A DNA stretch of 64,000 bases from DSWT01 sp035373625 (GTDB taxonomy: Bacteria; Chloroflexota; Anaerolineae; B4-G1; SLSP01). The stretch is taken from NCBI GenBank assembly GCA_035373625.1, contig DAOSNS010000007.1, positions 1-64,000 on the forward strand. The letters are read 5' to 3'. Shown piece by piece: positions 1 through 8,273 of the stretch. The notes under the pieces were generated by a model, which made no database searches, was not told the origin of the DNA, and saw only the letters and a program-made list of their open reading frames with translations. How positions within the stretch are numbered: the first letter of the stretch is position 1; each line of letters starts with the position of its first letter. The translations under genes were made by a program, and so were the position numbers.

Positions 1-861
1 CAACGCCCCACCGACATCGTCGTCAGCGTGCGCGACGGGAGCGTGGACTTCGGCATCACCGGCCTGGATGTGACCGCGGAGTATGGCGGCGGTAACGGTG
101 AAGTACTGGTACTCCATGAAGCGCTCGGCTTTGGTGGCTGCCGTTTGGCGGTGGCCGTGCCCGAATCCTGGACGGACGTGACCACGCTGGCCGACCTGGC
201 GGCGCATACTCGCGCGCTGGGAAAACCGCTGCGCGTCGCCACACAGTTCCCCAATCTCGCGGGTGACTTTCTCACCCGACATGGCATCGCACCAATCTCC
301 CTTGTCAAATCCGAGGGGACGTTGGAAATTGCGCCGGCCATCGGCTATGCGGATTGCATCGTGGACCTGGTGGCTTCTGGCCAGACATTGATGGATAACC
401 GCCTGCGCGCCCTCACGGATGGTGTGATTATGCGTTCCGAGGCGGCACTCATCGCCAATCGCGCCGCGCTGCGCGACCGTCCCGACGTGCTCGCCGTGGC
501 CCGCACCTTGTTGGAGTTTACCGAGGCCCATCTGCGCGCCGAGGAACACTACCTGGTCGTCGCCAATATGCGCGGGGAAACGCCGCAGGCCATCGCCCGA
601 CAGATCTTCTCGCAGCACGTGCTCGGCGGCTTACAAGGCCCGACGATTGCTCCCGTGGGCGTGCGCGAAGACCTTGCTGCGGAGGGTGTTCTCCATTGGC
701 ATGCCGTTCAAATTGTCGTGCGGCGTGATAAGCTGATCCAGGCCATCGCCGAACTGCGCGCGATTGGCGGCAGCGGGGTTGTGGTTACCCCGGTCACCTA
801 CATTTTTGAGGAAGAACCGGTGCGATATAAGGCGATGATGGCGGCAGTAAATGGATTGTAG
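1..861 (+). CDS. hisG: ATP phosphoribosyltransferase, long form, 5' partial
   Basis: First enzyme of histidine synthesis: joins ATP and PRPP to give phosphoribosyl-ATP in the cytoplasm. The reading frame is open from base 1, so the N-terminus lies outside the window. What remains has the HisG catalytic domain (GITGLD region, then the ADCIVDLVASGQTL segment that contacts PRPP) and a C-terminal ferredoxin-like domain ending KLIQAIAELRAIGGSGVVV, the histidine-binding regulatory domain of long-form HisG. A long form needs no HisZ partner and is normally feedback-inhibited by histidine (family knowledge). It heads the visible his operon; hisD follows after 127 bases that hold a hairpin. Confidence 0.95.
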   Translation, partial: QRPTDIVVSVRDGSVDFGITGLDVTAEYGGGNGEVLVLHEALGFGGCRLAVAVPESWTDVTTLADLAAHTRALGKPLRVATQFPNLAGDFLTRHGIAPISLVKSEGTLEIAPAIGYADCIVDLVASGQTLMDNRLRALTDGVIMRSEAALIANRAALRDRPDVLAVARTLLEFTEAHLRAEEHYLVVANMRGETPQAIARQIFSQHVLGGLQGPTIAPVGVREDLAAEGVLHWHAVQIVVRRDKLIQAIAELRAIGGSGVVVTPVTYIFEEEPVRYKAMMAAVNGL

Positions 862-905
862 ATTTGTTGATTGGGAAGCGTGTTGACGATCACGAAAATG
901 CTTGC

Positions 906-952
906 GCCGGATCACAATCCGGCGCTGCGGGGACGGCGGATTGTGATCCGCC
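906..952. repeat. Double palindrome between hisG and hisD
   Basis: Two 18-base palindromes, GCCGGATCACAATCCGGC at 906-923 and GGCGGATTGTGATCCGCC at 935-952, are also inverted copies of each other (909-920 against 938-949, 12 bases exact). They can form two small hairpins or one larger one. No T-run follows, so a terminator inside the operon is not indicated. A looser relative of the same words lies at 39941-39967 upstream of lon. Confidence 0.8.
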
Positions 953-988
953 TTAAGCGTTGAAGTAGGACTATTTCTGGAGGAGAAG

Positions 989-2320
989 ATGATACGCATT
1001 TATGATAATCCAGAGGAAGCAAGCGGGATTTTGAACCGGCGACAGATGGCGACGGTGGAGGATGTGCCGGAGGCGGTGCTTAATGGCATCCGGCGGGTGT
1101 TCGGCGAGGCGTTGACGCCGGAAGCAGCGGTGGCGCGACTTCTGGCAGACGTGCGCGCAGGAGGCGATGCGGCGCTGCGCGAGTGGACTATGCGCATTGA
1201 TGGGGTCAGGTTGGATACCCCAAAGGTTCCCCGATCCGAATGGGAAACAGCTTACGAAGCGCTCGATCCCGATTTGCGTGCAGCGCTGGAAACTTCCGCC
1301 ACGCGTATCCGTGACTTCCACAGCCGCCAGCCGATTCCTAATTGGACGACGGACGCGCTGGGCGGCCTGCTCGGCCAACGACTTGTGCCGCTGGAGCGGG
1401 TGGGTGTCTACGTGCCGGGTGGAACCGCGCCGCTGCCTTCGTCGCTGCTGATGGCAGCAATCCCGGCGCGGGTGGCCGGTGTGGATGAAGTCATCGTCTG
1501 CACGCCTGCCAACAGACAGACCGGGTGCATCTCGCCGTTGACGTTGGCAGCGGCGCACATCGCCGGGGTGGATCAAGTGTTCGCGCTTGGTGGGGCGCTG
1601 GCGGTGGGCGCGCTGGCCTTTGGAACGGAGAGTGTGCCGCGCGTAGACAAAGTTGTGGGGGCGGGCGGCCTGTTCACGACGATTGCCAAGCGCCAGGTCT
1701 ACGGCATCGTGGGCCTCGACGGCCTGTACGGACCGACGGAGACTATCGTGGTGGCTGACGATTCGGCCAATCCGGCGTGGGTGGCTGCCGATTTGCTCGC
1801 GCAGGCGGAACACGACGTGCTGGCCACGGCGATCCTGCTCACGCCGTCACGCGCGCTGGCCAAGGCCGTGCAGGCCGAGGTCGAACGTCAAACCGCATCG
1901 CTCAGCCGTGCCGACGTCATCCGTACCTCGCTGGCAGGGCAGGGCGGCATCGTTCTCACGCCCGACCTGGCGACGGCGGTGCGCCTGGCAGATCAATTCG
2001 CGCCGGAGCACCTGTGCCTCTCCGTTGCAGAACCTGCCGCGTGGGTGGACAAAATCCGCAACGCGGGCGGCATCTTCGTGGGCGAGCACTCCTTCGAGGT
2101 GCTCGGCGATTACGTCGCCGGACCGAGCCACATCATGCCGACGGGCGGCACTGCGCGCTTCAAAGGACCGGTCAACGTGCTGGATTTCGTGAAGGTCATC
2201 AATATCATTGGGCTGGACGCGAATACCGCTCGACGTCTTGCACCTGACGCTGCGCTTATCGCCGACGCGGAGTCCCTGACGGCTCATGGGACTGCGGCTA
2301 AGTTTCGTCAGCAGATTTAG
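989..2320 (+). CDS. hisD: Histidinol dehydrogenase
   Basis: Zinc enzyme catalysing the last two steps, L-histidinol to L-histidinal to histidine, with two NAD+. At 443 residues it has the family's normal length. Recognisable segments are the GVYVPGGTAPLPSS nucleotide-binding region, the EHDVLATAILLT segment with zinc ligands, the FAPEHL motif, and GPSHIMPTGGTARF near the C-terminus. The ATG follows a strong GGAGGAGAAG ribosome site. The final codons (CAG CAG ATT TAG) are the first bases of a GCAGATTWA repeat hairpin, so the C-terminal Gln-Gln-Ile is repeat-derived. Confidence 0.97.
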   Translation: MIRIYDNPEEASGILNRRQMATVEDVPEAVLNGIRRVFGEALTPEAAVARLLADVRAGGDAALREWTMRIDGVRLDTPKVPRSEWETAYEALDPDLRAALETSATRIRDFHSRQPIPNWTTDALGGLLGQRLVPLERVGVYVPGGTAPLPSSLLMAAIPARVAGVDEVIVCTPANRQTGCISPLTLAAAHIAGVDQVFALGGALAVGALAFGTESVPRVDKVVGAGGLFTTIAKRQVYGIVGLDGLYGPTETIVVADDSANPAWVAADLLAQAEHDVLATAILLTPSRALAKAVQAEVERQTASLSRADVIRTSLAGQGGIVLTPDLATAVRLADQFAPEHLCLSVAEPAAWVDKIRNAGGIFVGEHSFEVLGDYVAGPSHIMPTGGTARFKGPVNVLDFVKVINIIGLDANTARRLAPDAALIADAESLTAHGTAAKFRQQI

Positions 2321-2378
2321 CAGATTAAGCAGATTTTCTTTGTATCTTGCGACAATCTGCTAAATTCGCCTAATCTGC
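2307..2378. repeat. GCAGATTWA hairpin, hisD 3' end
   Basis: Left arm 2307-2335 is GTCA plus three 9-base units of the GCAGATTTA/GCAGATTAA type. The right arm 2354-2378 carries the complementary units (AATCTGC). The two arms can pair across an 18-base loop. The left arm overlaps the hisD stop codon and the right arm ends just before the ribosome site of the next gene. Confidence 0.9.
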
Positions 2379-2397
2379 CCAAAAAAGGAGTGAGGTG

Positions 2398-2865
2398 ATG
2401 ATAGATACAAGTTTGTATGACCCGCTCACCTATGCTATAAACGGTGCTGCGATGGAAGTGCATCGTGAATTAGGTCCAGGATTTTCAGAAAAGGTGTATC
2501 AAGAAGCGCTGCTCATCGCACTGACGGAGCGTAAAATTCCAGCAGTGAAAGAAGTGGGCTTCTCAGTAACGTTTCACGGACAGACGGTTGGTGAATTTCG
2601 CGTGGATGTTCTGGTTGATGAGGCTGTTATCTTGGAACTGAAAGCTCTGGAGAGTCTGCCTAAAAATTGTGAGCAACAACTTATTATGTATCTGGCAGCC
2701 AGTGGGCGTGAGATGGGATTGTTGTTCAATTTTGGGAAAGCCAGTCTGGAACACTCGCGCTATGTCCCTCCCATAGCCATTCAAAGTAATTCCGCCTATC
2801 AAGCTCGTCGCAATCTGTGGAAACCGGCCTGGTTAAACAGACAAAAATCTGCTCAATCTGCTTAA
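2398..2865 (+). CDS. GxxExxY protein (PDDEXK-like, function unknown)
   Basis: Small protein of about 155 residues with the defining GFSEKVY (GxxExxY) motif near residue 30, then FRVDVLVDEAVILELKA, the D...ExK-like core of the PDDEXK_3 family. Family members are widespread and their role is not settled. An ATG at 2398 after AAAAGGAGTGAGGTG is preferred to the adjacent in-frame GTG at 2395. It has no known part in histidine synthesis, yet sits between hisD and hisC with repeat hairpins on both sides, so it looks like an inserted cassette. Its last residues (KSAQSA) are encoded by the downstream repeat. Confidence 0.85.
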   Translation: MIDTSLYDPLTYAINGAAMEVHRELGPGFSEKVYQEALLIALTERKIPAVKEVGFSVTFHGQTVGEFRVDVLVDEAVILELKALESLPKNCEQQLIMYLAASGREMGLLFNFGKASLEHSRYVPPIAIQSNSAYQARRNLWKPAWLNRQKSAQSA

Positions 2866-2874
2866 TCTGCTGAC
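2846..2874. repeat. GCAGATTWA right-arm units before hisC
   Basis: Three AATCTGCTY units ending CTGCTGACA overlap the stop codon of the GxxExxY gene. No matching left arm is present, so this is a half element. Confidence 0.85.
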
Positions 2875-2885
2875 AGGAAAAAACG

Positions 2886-3992
2886 ATGAACCCAATAGAC
2901 TTGATTCGACAAGACATCGCAGACATGGAAGCCTACACGCCGATTTTTCCATTCGACGTGTTGGCGGCGCGGCTAGGGCGTGCGCCTGAGGACATCATCA
3001 AGCTGGATGCGAACGAGAATCCGTATGGGCCTTCCCCGAAGGTGCGGGAGGCGCTGGCGAATTTGCGCGACATCAACATCTACCCCGATCCGGGCAGTGA
3101 GGCGCTGCGGGCGAAGCTGGCGGAATTCACCGGCGTCCCTGCCGAATTTCTGATGGCGAGCGCCGGTTCTGATGAACTGATTGATCTGCTTATGCGGTTG
3201 TTCCTCTTGCCCGGCGATGTGATCCTCAACTGCCCGCCGACGTTCGGGATGTACGCCTTCGATGCGGCGCTCCATGCCGCCGACGTGATTAGCATACCGC
3301 GCCGTCCTGATTTCTCGCTGGACATGGATGCTATCGAAGCCGCCGTCGAACAGGATCACCCCAAGCTGCTCTTCCTCGCCGCGCCGAACAATCCCAGCGG
3401 GACGTGGCTGCCGGACGCCGACCTGGAACGCTTGCTCGCGTTGCCCCTCGTCCTCGTGCTGGATGAGGCGTACATCGAATTTGCAGGCGAAAATGGCGTG
3501 CCGGGAATGGCACGCAGTCGCATTCGCCGCGTGCCGGAGCGCGACAATCTCATTGTGCTGCGGACGTTCAGCAAGCTGGCGGGTTTGGCGGGCTTGCGTG
3601 TGGGCTATGGCGCGTTTCCGCTCGCCCTGATGCCGCACTTGTGGAAGATCAAACAGCCGTATAATGTATCCATTGCGGCGTCCACAGCGGCAATGGCGGC
3701 GTTGGATGACCTGGACTGGCTCAACGACAAAGTCGCGCGCATTGTCGCGGAACGCGCGCGGTTTTTCGAGCTTCTCGCGGGCATCCCGTATTTACAGCCC
3801 TATCCGTCGCAGGCGAATTTCATCCTCTGCAAGGTGGTGGGCCGCGACGCGCGCGCCCTTAAGCTGGCGCTGGAAGAGGAAGGCATTCTTGTCCGCTACT
3901 ACAACAGCGCCGGTCTGAGCGATTGTGTCCGCTTCACCGTGGGCCGCCCGGAGCAAGTGGATCGGGTGATTGAGGTGTTACGCTGGCTCTGA
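2886..3992 (+). CDS. hisC: Histidinol-phosphate aminotransferase
   Basis: PLP-dependent fold-type I aminotransferase converting imidazole-acetol phosphate and glutamate to histidinol phosphate and 2-oxoglutarate. The 368-residue length fits HisC. Visible landmarks are LDANENPYGPSP near the N-terminus, NNPSGTW, LDEAYIEF, the PLP-lysine segment TFSKLAGLAGLRVGYG, and a C-terminal VRFTVGRPEQ. It begins with ATG 11 bases after the preceding repeat. The paralogue AspC-like alternative is unlikely given the operon and the specific motifs. Confidence 0.96.
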   Translation: MNPIDLIRQDIADMEAYTPIFPFDVLAARLGRAPEDIIKLDANENPYGPSPKVREALANLRDINIYPDPGSEALRAKLAEFTGVPAEFLMASAGSDELIDLLMRLFLLPGDVILNCPPTFGMYAFDAALHAADVISIPRRPDFSLDMDAIEAAVEQDHPKLLFLAAPNNPSGTWLPDADLERLLALPLVLVLDEAYIEFAGENGVPGMARSRIRRVPERDNLIVLRTFSKLAGLAGLRVGYGAFPLALMPHLWKIKQPYNVSIAASTAAMAALDDLDWLNDKVARIVAERARFFELLAGIPYLQPYPSQANFILCKVVGRDARALKLALEEEGILVRYYNSAGLSDCVRFTVGRPEQVDRVIEVLRWL

Positions 3993-4001
3993 GTCTGATT
4001 T

Positions 4002-4051
4002 GTCAGCAGATTTAGCAGATTAAGCAGATTTTTATTTCTTAATCTGCTGAC
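4002..4051. repeat. GCAGATTWA hairpin between hisC and hisB
   Basis: GTCAGCAG and CTGCTGAC bound a short inverted pair: three left units and one right unit. It fills most of the hisC-hisB spacer and ends seven bases before the hisB ribosome site. Confidence 0.88.
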
Positions 4052-4067
4052 CATTTTGGAGGAAGTT

Positions 4068-4655
4068 GTGCGCACAAGTACGATTAAGCGAGAAACGAAC
4101 GAAACGAAAATCGAGATCAGCCTGAATTTGGATGGCAGCGGGCAGCACGATATCGCCACGGGGTTGGGCTTTCTCGATCACATGCTGACGCACATCGCGG
4201 CACACGGACTGTTCGACTTGACGGTGCGTGCGGCGGGCGACCTGCACGTGGACGCGCATCACACCGTCGAGGACGTGGCGCTGGTGTTGGGGAGCGCGTT
4301 CGACCAGGCGCTCGGCGACCGCAAGGGCATTGTTCGGATGGCACACGCCTACGCGCCGATGGACGAGACGCTGGCCTTCGTTGCCGTGGATTTGTCCGGG
4401 CGGCCTTACGCGGTAGTGGATGTAACGTGGACTGCGCCTGAAGTCGGCGGCATCCCGGCGACACTGTGGGAGCACTTCTTTACGTCGTTTGCCGTGACCG
4501 CGCGCGCCAACGTCCACGCCCGCGTCCTCTACGGGCGCGACGATCACCACAAGGCCGAGGCGCTCTTCAAGGCCCTCGCCCGCGCATTGGACATCGCCAC
4601 GCAACGCGATCCCCGCCGGGCGGACCGTGTGCCGTCCACGAAAGGGATGATATAG
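4068..4655 (+). CDS. hisB: Imidazoleglycerol-phosphate dehydratase
   Basis: Manganese enzyme that dehydrates imidazole glycerol phosphate to imidazole acetol phosphate. It is the monofunctional IGPD form of about 195 residues, with the metal-binding motifs HHTVED and HHKAEA and the LDHMLTHIAAHG segment. No HAD phosphatase domain is fused, unlike enterobacterial HisB, so histidinol phosphate must be dephosphorylated by another protein. A GTG start at 4068 is chosen because GGAGGA lies four bases upstream; the in-frame TTG at 4056 would put the ribosome site inside the gene. Confidence 0.96.
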   Translation: MRTSTIKRETNETKIEISLNLDGSGQHDIATGLGFLDHMLTHIAAHGLFDLTVRAAGDLHVDAHHTVEDVALVLGSAFDQALGDRKGIVRMAHAYAPMDETLAFVAVDLSGRPYAVVDVTWTAPEVGGIPATLWEHFFTSFAVTARANVHARVLYGRDDHHKAEALFKALARALDIATQRDPRRADRVPSTKGMI

Positions 4656-4730
4656 TCAGCAGATTAAGCGGATTTAGCAGATTATTTCTTTTTACAATTA
4701 AAATCTGCTTAATCTGCTAAATCTGCTGAC
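4655..4730. repeat. GCAGATTWA hairpin between hisB and hisH
   Basis: Starts on the last base of the hisB stop codon with GTCAGCAG and ends CTGCTGAC. Three units on each arm pair over an AT-rich loop. It is the clearest two-armed copy of this family in the window. Confidence 0.9.
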
Positions 4731-4745
4731 AAAAAGGAGCCTTTT

Positions 4746-5381
4746 ATGATCGCATTGATTGACTATGGCGCGGGGAACGTGCGTTCGGTGCACAAAGCCT
4801 TGATGGCGGTGGGCGCTGATGTGCAGGTGACACAGGAGGCGGCTGTGGTACTGGCGGCGGACAAGGTGGTGCTGCCGGGCGTCGGCGCGTTCGGCGACTG
4901 TATGGCAAGCCTGGCGCGACTCGGCCTGATTGCGCCGATCCGCGAAGTTGTCGCACGCGGGACGCCGTTCCTCGGCATCTGCGTGGGAATGCAGGTGCTT
5001 TTCGACGAGGGGATGGAGATGGGACAACACGCCGGGTTGGGCTTGCTGCCGGGGCGTGTTGTGCGATTCGATTTCTCCTCTCTCCTCTCAGGAGAGGGGG
5101 CGGGGGTGAGGTTGAAAGTGCCGCACACTGGCTGGAATCAGGTTGTCCCCGTCATCGCAACGCCGCTGCTGGCCGATTTGCCCGATGGCGCGTGGGCCTA
5201 CTTCAACCACGGTTATTATTGTCAGGCCCAGCCGGAGCACACCCTGGCCGTTGCCGATTATGGCGGGACGTTCCCATGCGTTGTGGGACGCGAGAATGTC
5301 TACGGCATCCAGTTTCACCCGGAAAAGAGCCAGCACATCGGCCTGCACATTTTGCGCAATTTCGTCAGTATAGTCGGGTAG
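4746..5381 (+). CDS. hisH: Imidazole glycerol phosphate synthase, glutaminase subunit
   Basis: Class-I glutamine amidotransferase that supplies ammonia to HisF. The nucleophile elbow GICVGMQ (Cys near residue 83) and the C-terminal FHPEKS with catalytic His and Glu are present. Between RVVRFD and KVPHTGW there is an extra stretch of about a dozen residues (roughly 110-124) encoded by a CTCTCCT/AGGAGAG palindromic repeat, in frame and not expected in HisH. The last residues (SIVG) and the stop codon belong to the TAGTCGGN array that follows. Start ATG follows AAAAAGGAG. Confidence 0.96.
   Translation: MIALIDYGAGNVRSVHKALMAVGADVQVTQEAAVVLAADKVVLPGVGAFGDCMASLARLGLIAPIREVVARGTPFLGICVGMQVLFDEGMEMGQHAGLGLLPGRVVRFDFSSLLSGEGAGVRLKVPHTGWNQVVPVIATPLLADLPDGAWAYFNHGYYCQAQPEHTLAVADYGGTFPCVVGRENVYGIQFHPEKSQHIGLHILRNFVSIVG
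5074..5113. repeat. Palindromic repeat inserted in frame in hisH
   Basis: Stem CTCTCCT (5080-5086) and AGGAGAG (5090-5096) with loop CTC, followed by a G-rich GGGGGCGGGGGTGAGG stretch. It encodes the Ser/Gly-rich insertion of HisH and leaves the reading frame intact. Confidence 0.75.
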
Positions 5382-5954
5382 TCGGATAGTCGGGTAGTTG
5401 GATAGTCGGGTAGTCGGATAGTCGTGTAGTCGGATAGTCGGATAGTCGGGTAGTCGGATAGTCGGGTAGTCGGGTAGTTGGATAGTCGGGTAGTCGGGTA
5501 GTCGGATAGTCGGGTAGTTGGATAGTCGTGTAGTCGGGTAGTCGGATAGTCGTGTAGTCGGATAGTCGTGTAGTCGGATAGTCGTGTAGTCGGGTAGTTG
5601 GATAGTCGGATAGTCTGGTAGTTGGATAGTCGGATAGTCTGGTAGTTGGATAGTCGTGTAGTCGGATAATCGAGTATTTGTCGTGACTACCTGACTACCT
5701 GACTACCTGACTACCTGACTACTTGACTACCTGACTACCTGACTACCTGACTACCTGACTACTTGACTACCTGACTACCTGACTACCTGACCACCTGACT
5801 ACCTGACTACCTGACCACCTGACTACTTGACCACCTGACTACCTGACTACCTGACTACCTGACCACCTGACTACTTGACCATCTGACTACCTGACTACTT
5901 GACTACCTGACTACTTGACTACTTGACTACTTGACTACCCGACTACACGACTAA
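5370..5954. repeat. Giant inverted double array of 8-base units (TAGTCGGN / CTGACTAC)
   Basis: Between hisH and hisA. The left half (5370 to about 5675) is some 38 head-to-tail units of TAGTCGGG/TAGTCGGA with variants (TAGTTGGA, TAGTCGTG). The right half (about 5684-5954) is some 34 units of CTGACTAC with variants (CTTGACTAC, CCACCTGA). The units are complementary in antiparallel orientation: GUAGUCGG pairs with CUGACUAC using one G-U wobble per unit, so a transcript would form one hairpin of roughly 270 base pairs. It has no spacers and is not a CRISPR array. The first left unit contains the hisH stop codon. Confidence 0.93.
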
Positions 5955-5965
5955 AAGGAGGACTT

Positions 5966-6840
5966 ATGGACGATTTCACGATTTATCCCGCCATTGACCT
6001 GCGCGAGGGGCGGGTGGTGCGGCTGGCGCAGGGCGACCCTGACCGCGAGACGGCCTACGATACGCAGCCGTTGGCCGTGGCGCGACGCTGGCAGGCTGCG
6101 GGTGCGGCGTGGCTGCACGTCGTCAACCTGGATGGCGCGTTTGGTGAAGGGGGACGCAAGAATGTCACGGCGCTGGCGCGGATTCTCACGACGGGGATGC
6201 GGGTGCAGTTCGGCGGTGGCGTGCGCGATCTGGAAACGGTGCGTCGCGTGCTCGATATGGGCGTGGCGCGTGTGGTGTTGGGGACGGTCGCGGTGGAGAN
6301 NNNNNNNNNNNNNNNNNNNNNNNNNNNNNNNNNNNNNNNNNNNNNNNNNNNNNNNNNNNNNNNNNNNNNNNNNNNNNNNNNNNNNNNNNNNNNNNNNNNC
6401 GCGTGCTCGATATGGGCGTGGCGCGTGTGGTGTTGGGGACGGTCGCGGTGGAGAATCCCACTGTGGTCGAGCGTACGCTGGCGGATTTCGGGCCGGAGCG
6501 GCTGGCGGTGGGCATTGACGCGCGTGATGGTTACGTCCGCACACGCGGCTGGCGCGAAGCCGCTCCGTTGACCGCGCTCGAACTGGCACAACAATGGGCG
6601 GCGTTGGGGGGGCGCTGGCTCATCTATACCGACATCGCCCGCGACGGGATGAGCAGCGGCGTCAACGTGGAGGCGACGGCGGCGCTGGCTCAGGCGACCG
6701 GCCTGTCGGTGATTGCCTCAGGCGGCGTTGCCGACCTGGAAGATGTCCGACAGGTGAAAGCTGCTGGCTTGGCCGGCGTCATCATCGGGCGAGCGTTGTA
6801 TGAGGGACGTGTTGACCTGGAAGCGGCACTGAAAATCTAG
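5966..6840 (+). CDS. hisA: ProFAR isomerase (broken by an artefactual gap)
   Basis: Amadori isomerase of histidine synthesis, a TIM barrel acting just before HisHF. N-terminal IYPAIDLREGRVVRL with the catalytic Asp, GGGVRD phosphate loop, and C-terminal IYTDIARDGM and VIASGGV motifs are all present. A run of 100 N interrupts it, but bases 6245-6299 and 6400-6454 are identical. Removing one copy and the N run (155 bases) restores a single frame of 239 residues, the normal HisA length. As written, the frame breaks at the gap. Start ATG follows AAAAGGAGGACTT. Confidence 0.93.
6300..6399. other. Assembly gap (100 N), spurious
   Basis: The 55 bases before the gap (6245-6299) are repeated exactly after it (6400-6454). 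This is what two overlapping contig ends joined by a fixed N spacer would give, so no sequence is missing. Confidence 0.95.
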
Positions 6841-6867
6841 CAATTTGTCTGTACGGGCGTATATTCT

Positions 6868-6945
6868 GTCAGCAGATTAAGCCGATTTAGCAGATTCTTG
6901 TTAGCCATTCAGAAAAAATCTGCTCAATCTGCTCAATCTGCTGAC
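6868..6945. repeat. GCAGATTWA hairpin after hisA
   Basis: Bounded by GTCAGCAG and CTGCTGAC, with three units on each arm around an AT-rich loop. It lies between hisA and the C_GCAxxG_C_C gene and ends before that gene's ribosome site. Confidence 0.9.
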
Positions 6946-6964
6946 TAAAAAATAGGAGGTCATG

Positions 6965-7417
6965 ATGAACAGAATCGAAGACACTGTTACATATTTCTCG
7001 GAAGGCTTTAGTTGCGCGCAGGCGGTCTGCGCAGCCTACGCGCCGCTCTTTGGAATGGACCGCGAGATAGCGTTGCGCGCGGCGGGCGCGTTCGGCGGCG
7101 GGATGGGGCGCACCGGGCAGACGTGCGGCGCGGTGACGGGCGCGATCATCGTCATCGGCCTGAAACACGGCAAGACGCAGGCCGAGGATAACGCTACACG
7201 GGAGAAGTGTTACGCGCTGACCGCCGAGTTCATCCGCCGCTTCGAGGCGCGTCACGGCGCATTGACCTGCCCGGCACTCTTGGGCTGTCACATCGGCACA
7301 CCCGAAGGCCGCGCGTATTCTCAGGAAAACCGTCTTTCCAGCACTATCTGCGTGGACCTGGTGCGGGACGCCGCCGAAATTCTCGAAGAGGTTCTGGAAA
7401 TCCAGGAAACGTCATAG
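6965..7417 (+). CDS. C_GCAxxG_C_C family redox protein
   Basis: Protein of about 150 residues with the cysteine pattern of the C_GCAxxG_C_C family: FSCAQAVC near the N-terminus, TCGAVTGA in the middle, and later single cysteines (CPALLGC, TICVD). The family is thought to bind a metal cluster or act in redox chemistry, but the substrate is unknown. It has no known place in histidine synthesis and sits as a cassette between hisA and hisF, with a repeat hairpin upstream and a one-sided repeat downstream. The second ATG (6965) is better spaced from AGGAGGTC than the one at 6962. Confidence 0.85.
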   Translation: MNRIEDTVTYFSEGFSCAQAVCAAYAPLFGMDREIALRAAGAFGGGMGRTGQTCGAVTGAIIVIGLKHGKTQAEDNATREKCYALTAEFIRRFEARHGALTCPALLGCHIGTPEGRAYSQENRLSSTICVDLVRDAAEILEEVLEIQETS

Positions 7418-7425
7418 CCTTGCAC

Positions 7426-7502
7426 TGACTATCCGACTAACGATTATCCGACTATCCGACTATCCGACTAACAACTATCCGACTAACAACTATCCGACTA
7501 CC
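7426..7502. repeat. One-sided TATCCGAC/TAACGAC array before hisF
   Basis: About nine units of CTATCCGA/CTAACGA/CTAACAA, the right-arm type of the family seen at 5684-5954. No complementary left arm is nearby. The array runs into the hisF ribosome site (CCGGAGG). Confidence 0.85.
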
Positions 7503-7511
7503 GGAGGACCG

Positions 7512-8273
7512 ATGTTAGCCAAACGTATTATCCCCTGTCTGGATGTGAAAGAAGGCCGCGTCGTCAAAGGCGTGAACTTTGTCAATCTGCGCGATGCCGG
7601 CGATCCGGTGGAGCAAGCGCGGGTCTATGATGCGCAAGGGGCCGACGAGCTGGTGTTTCTCGACATCTCCGCCACCCACGAGGGCCGCCAGACGATGATC
7701 CAGGTGGTACGCCAGGTCGCCGTGGAGGTCTTCATGCCGTTCACCGTCGGTGGGGGCGTGCGGACGATTGACGACGTGCGCAATCTGCTGCTCGCCGGGG
7801 CGGACAAGGTGAGCATCAACTCGGCGGCGGTGCGCACGCCGGAGATTCTCACGCAAGGTGCGGAGCGGTTCGGCAGCCAGTGCATCGTGCTGGCGGTGGA
7901 CGCCAAACGGCGCGCCGAGGGCGGCTGGGAAGTCTACATCAACGGCGGGCGGATTCCTACCGGGCTGGATGCCGTCGAATGGTGCGTGCGGGGCGTGGAA
8001 CTGGGCGCGGGTGAAATCCTCCTCACCAGCATGGACGCTGACGGCACCCTCGCGGGTTACGATGTGGCCCTCACGCGCGCCGTCGCGGAGGCCGTCTCCG
8101 TGCCCGTCATCGCCAGCGGCGGCGCAGGCACGCCGGCCCACTTCGCCGAAGTCCTCACCGAAGGTAAAGCCGATGCCGCACTCGCCGCCTCGCTGTTCCA
8201 CGACAAGGTGTTGGACATTCGGGATTTGAAGGCGTATCTGGCAGAGCAGGGAATCGTAATTCGTAATTCGTAA
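7512..8273 (+). CDS. hisF: Imidazole glycerol phosphate synthase, cyclase subunit
   Basis: TIM-barrel partner of HisH that forms imidazole glycerol phosphate and AICAR from PRFAR and ammonia. It opens with KRIIPCLDVKEGRVVKGVNF (catalytic Asp) and carries GGGVRTIDDVRNLL, VDAKR, LLTSMDADGTLAGYD with the second catalytic Asp, and VIASGGAG. The 253 residues match the family. The final residues IVIRNS and the stop codon are encoded by GTAATTC repeats, so the natural C-terminus appears to have been replaced by repeat sequence. Confidence 0.97.
   Translation: MLAKRIIPCLDVKEGRVVKGVNFVNLRDAGDPVEQARVYDAQGADELVFLDISATHEGRQTMIQVVRQVAVEVFMPFTVGGGVRTIDDVRNLLLAGADKVSINSAAVRTPEILTQGAERFGSQCIVLAVDAKRRAEGGWEVYINGGRIPTGLDAVEWCVRGVELGAGEILLTSMDADGTLAGYDVALTRAVAEAVSVPVIASGGAGTPAHFAEVLTEGKADAALAASLFHDKVLDIRDLKAYLAEQGIVIRNS

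Noticed and set aside
2307..4730. GCAGATTWA hairpins as ordinary Rho-independent terminators of the his genes
   Set aside because: They lack the T-run, lie inside an operon whose genes must be co-expressed, and overlap stop codons. Attenuation or RNA processing remains possible.
5370..5954. Possible CRISPR array or VNTR minisatellite
   Set aside because: The unit is 8 bases with no spacers, and the array flips strand in the middle. No cas genes are in the window.
6300..6399. True sequencing gap with missing hisA sequence
   Set aside because: The 55-base flanking duplicates and the exact restoration of HisA length show that nothing is missing.
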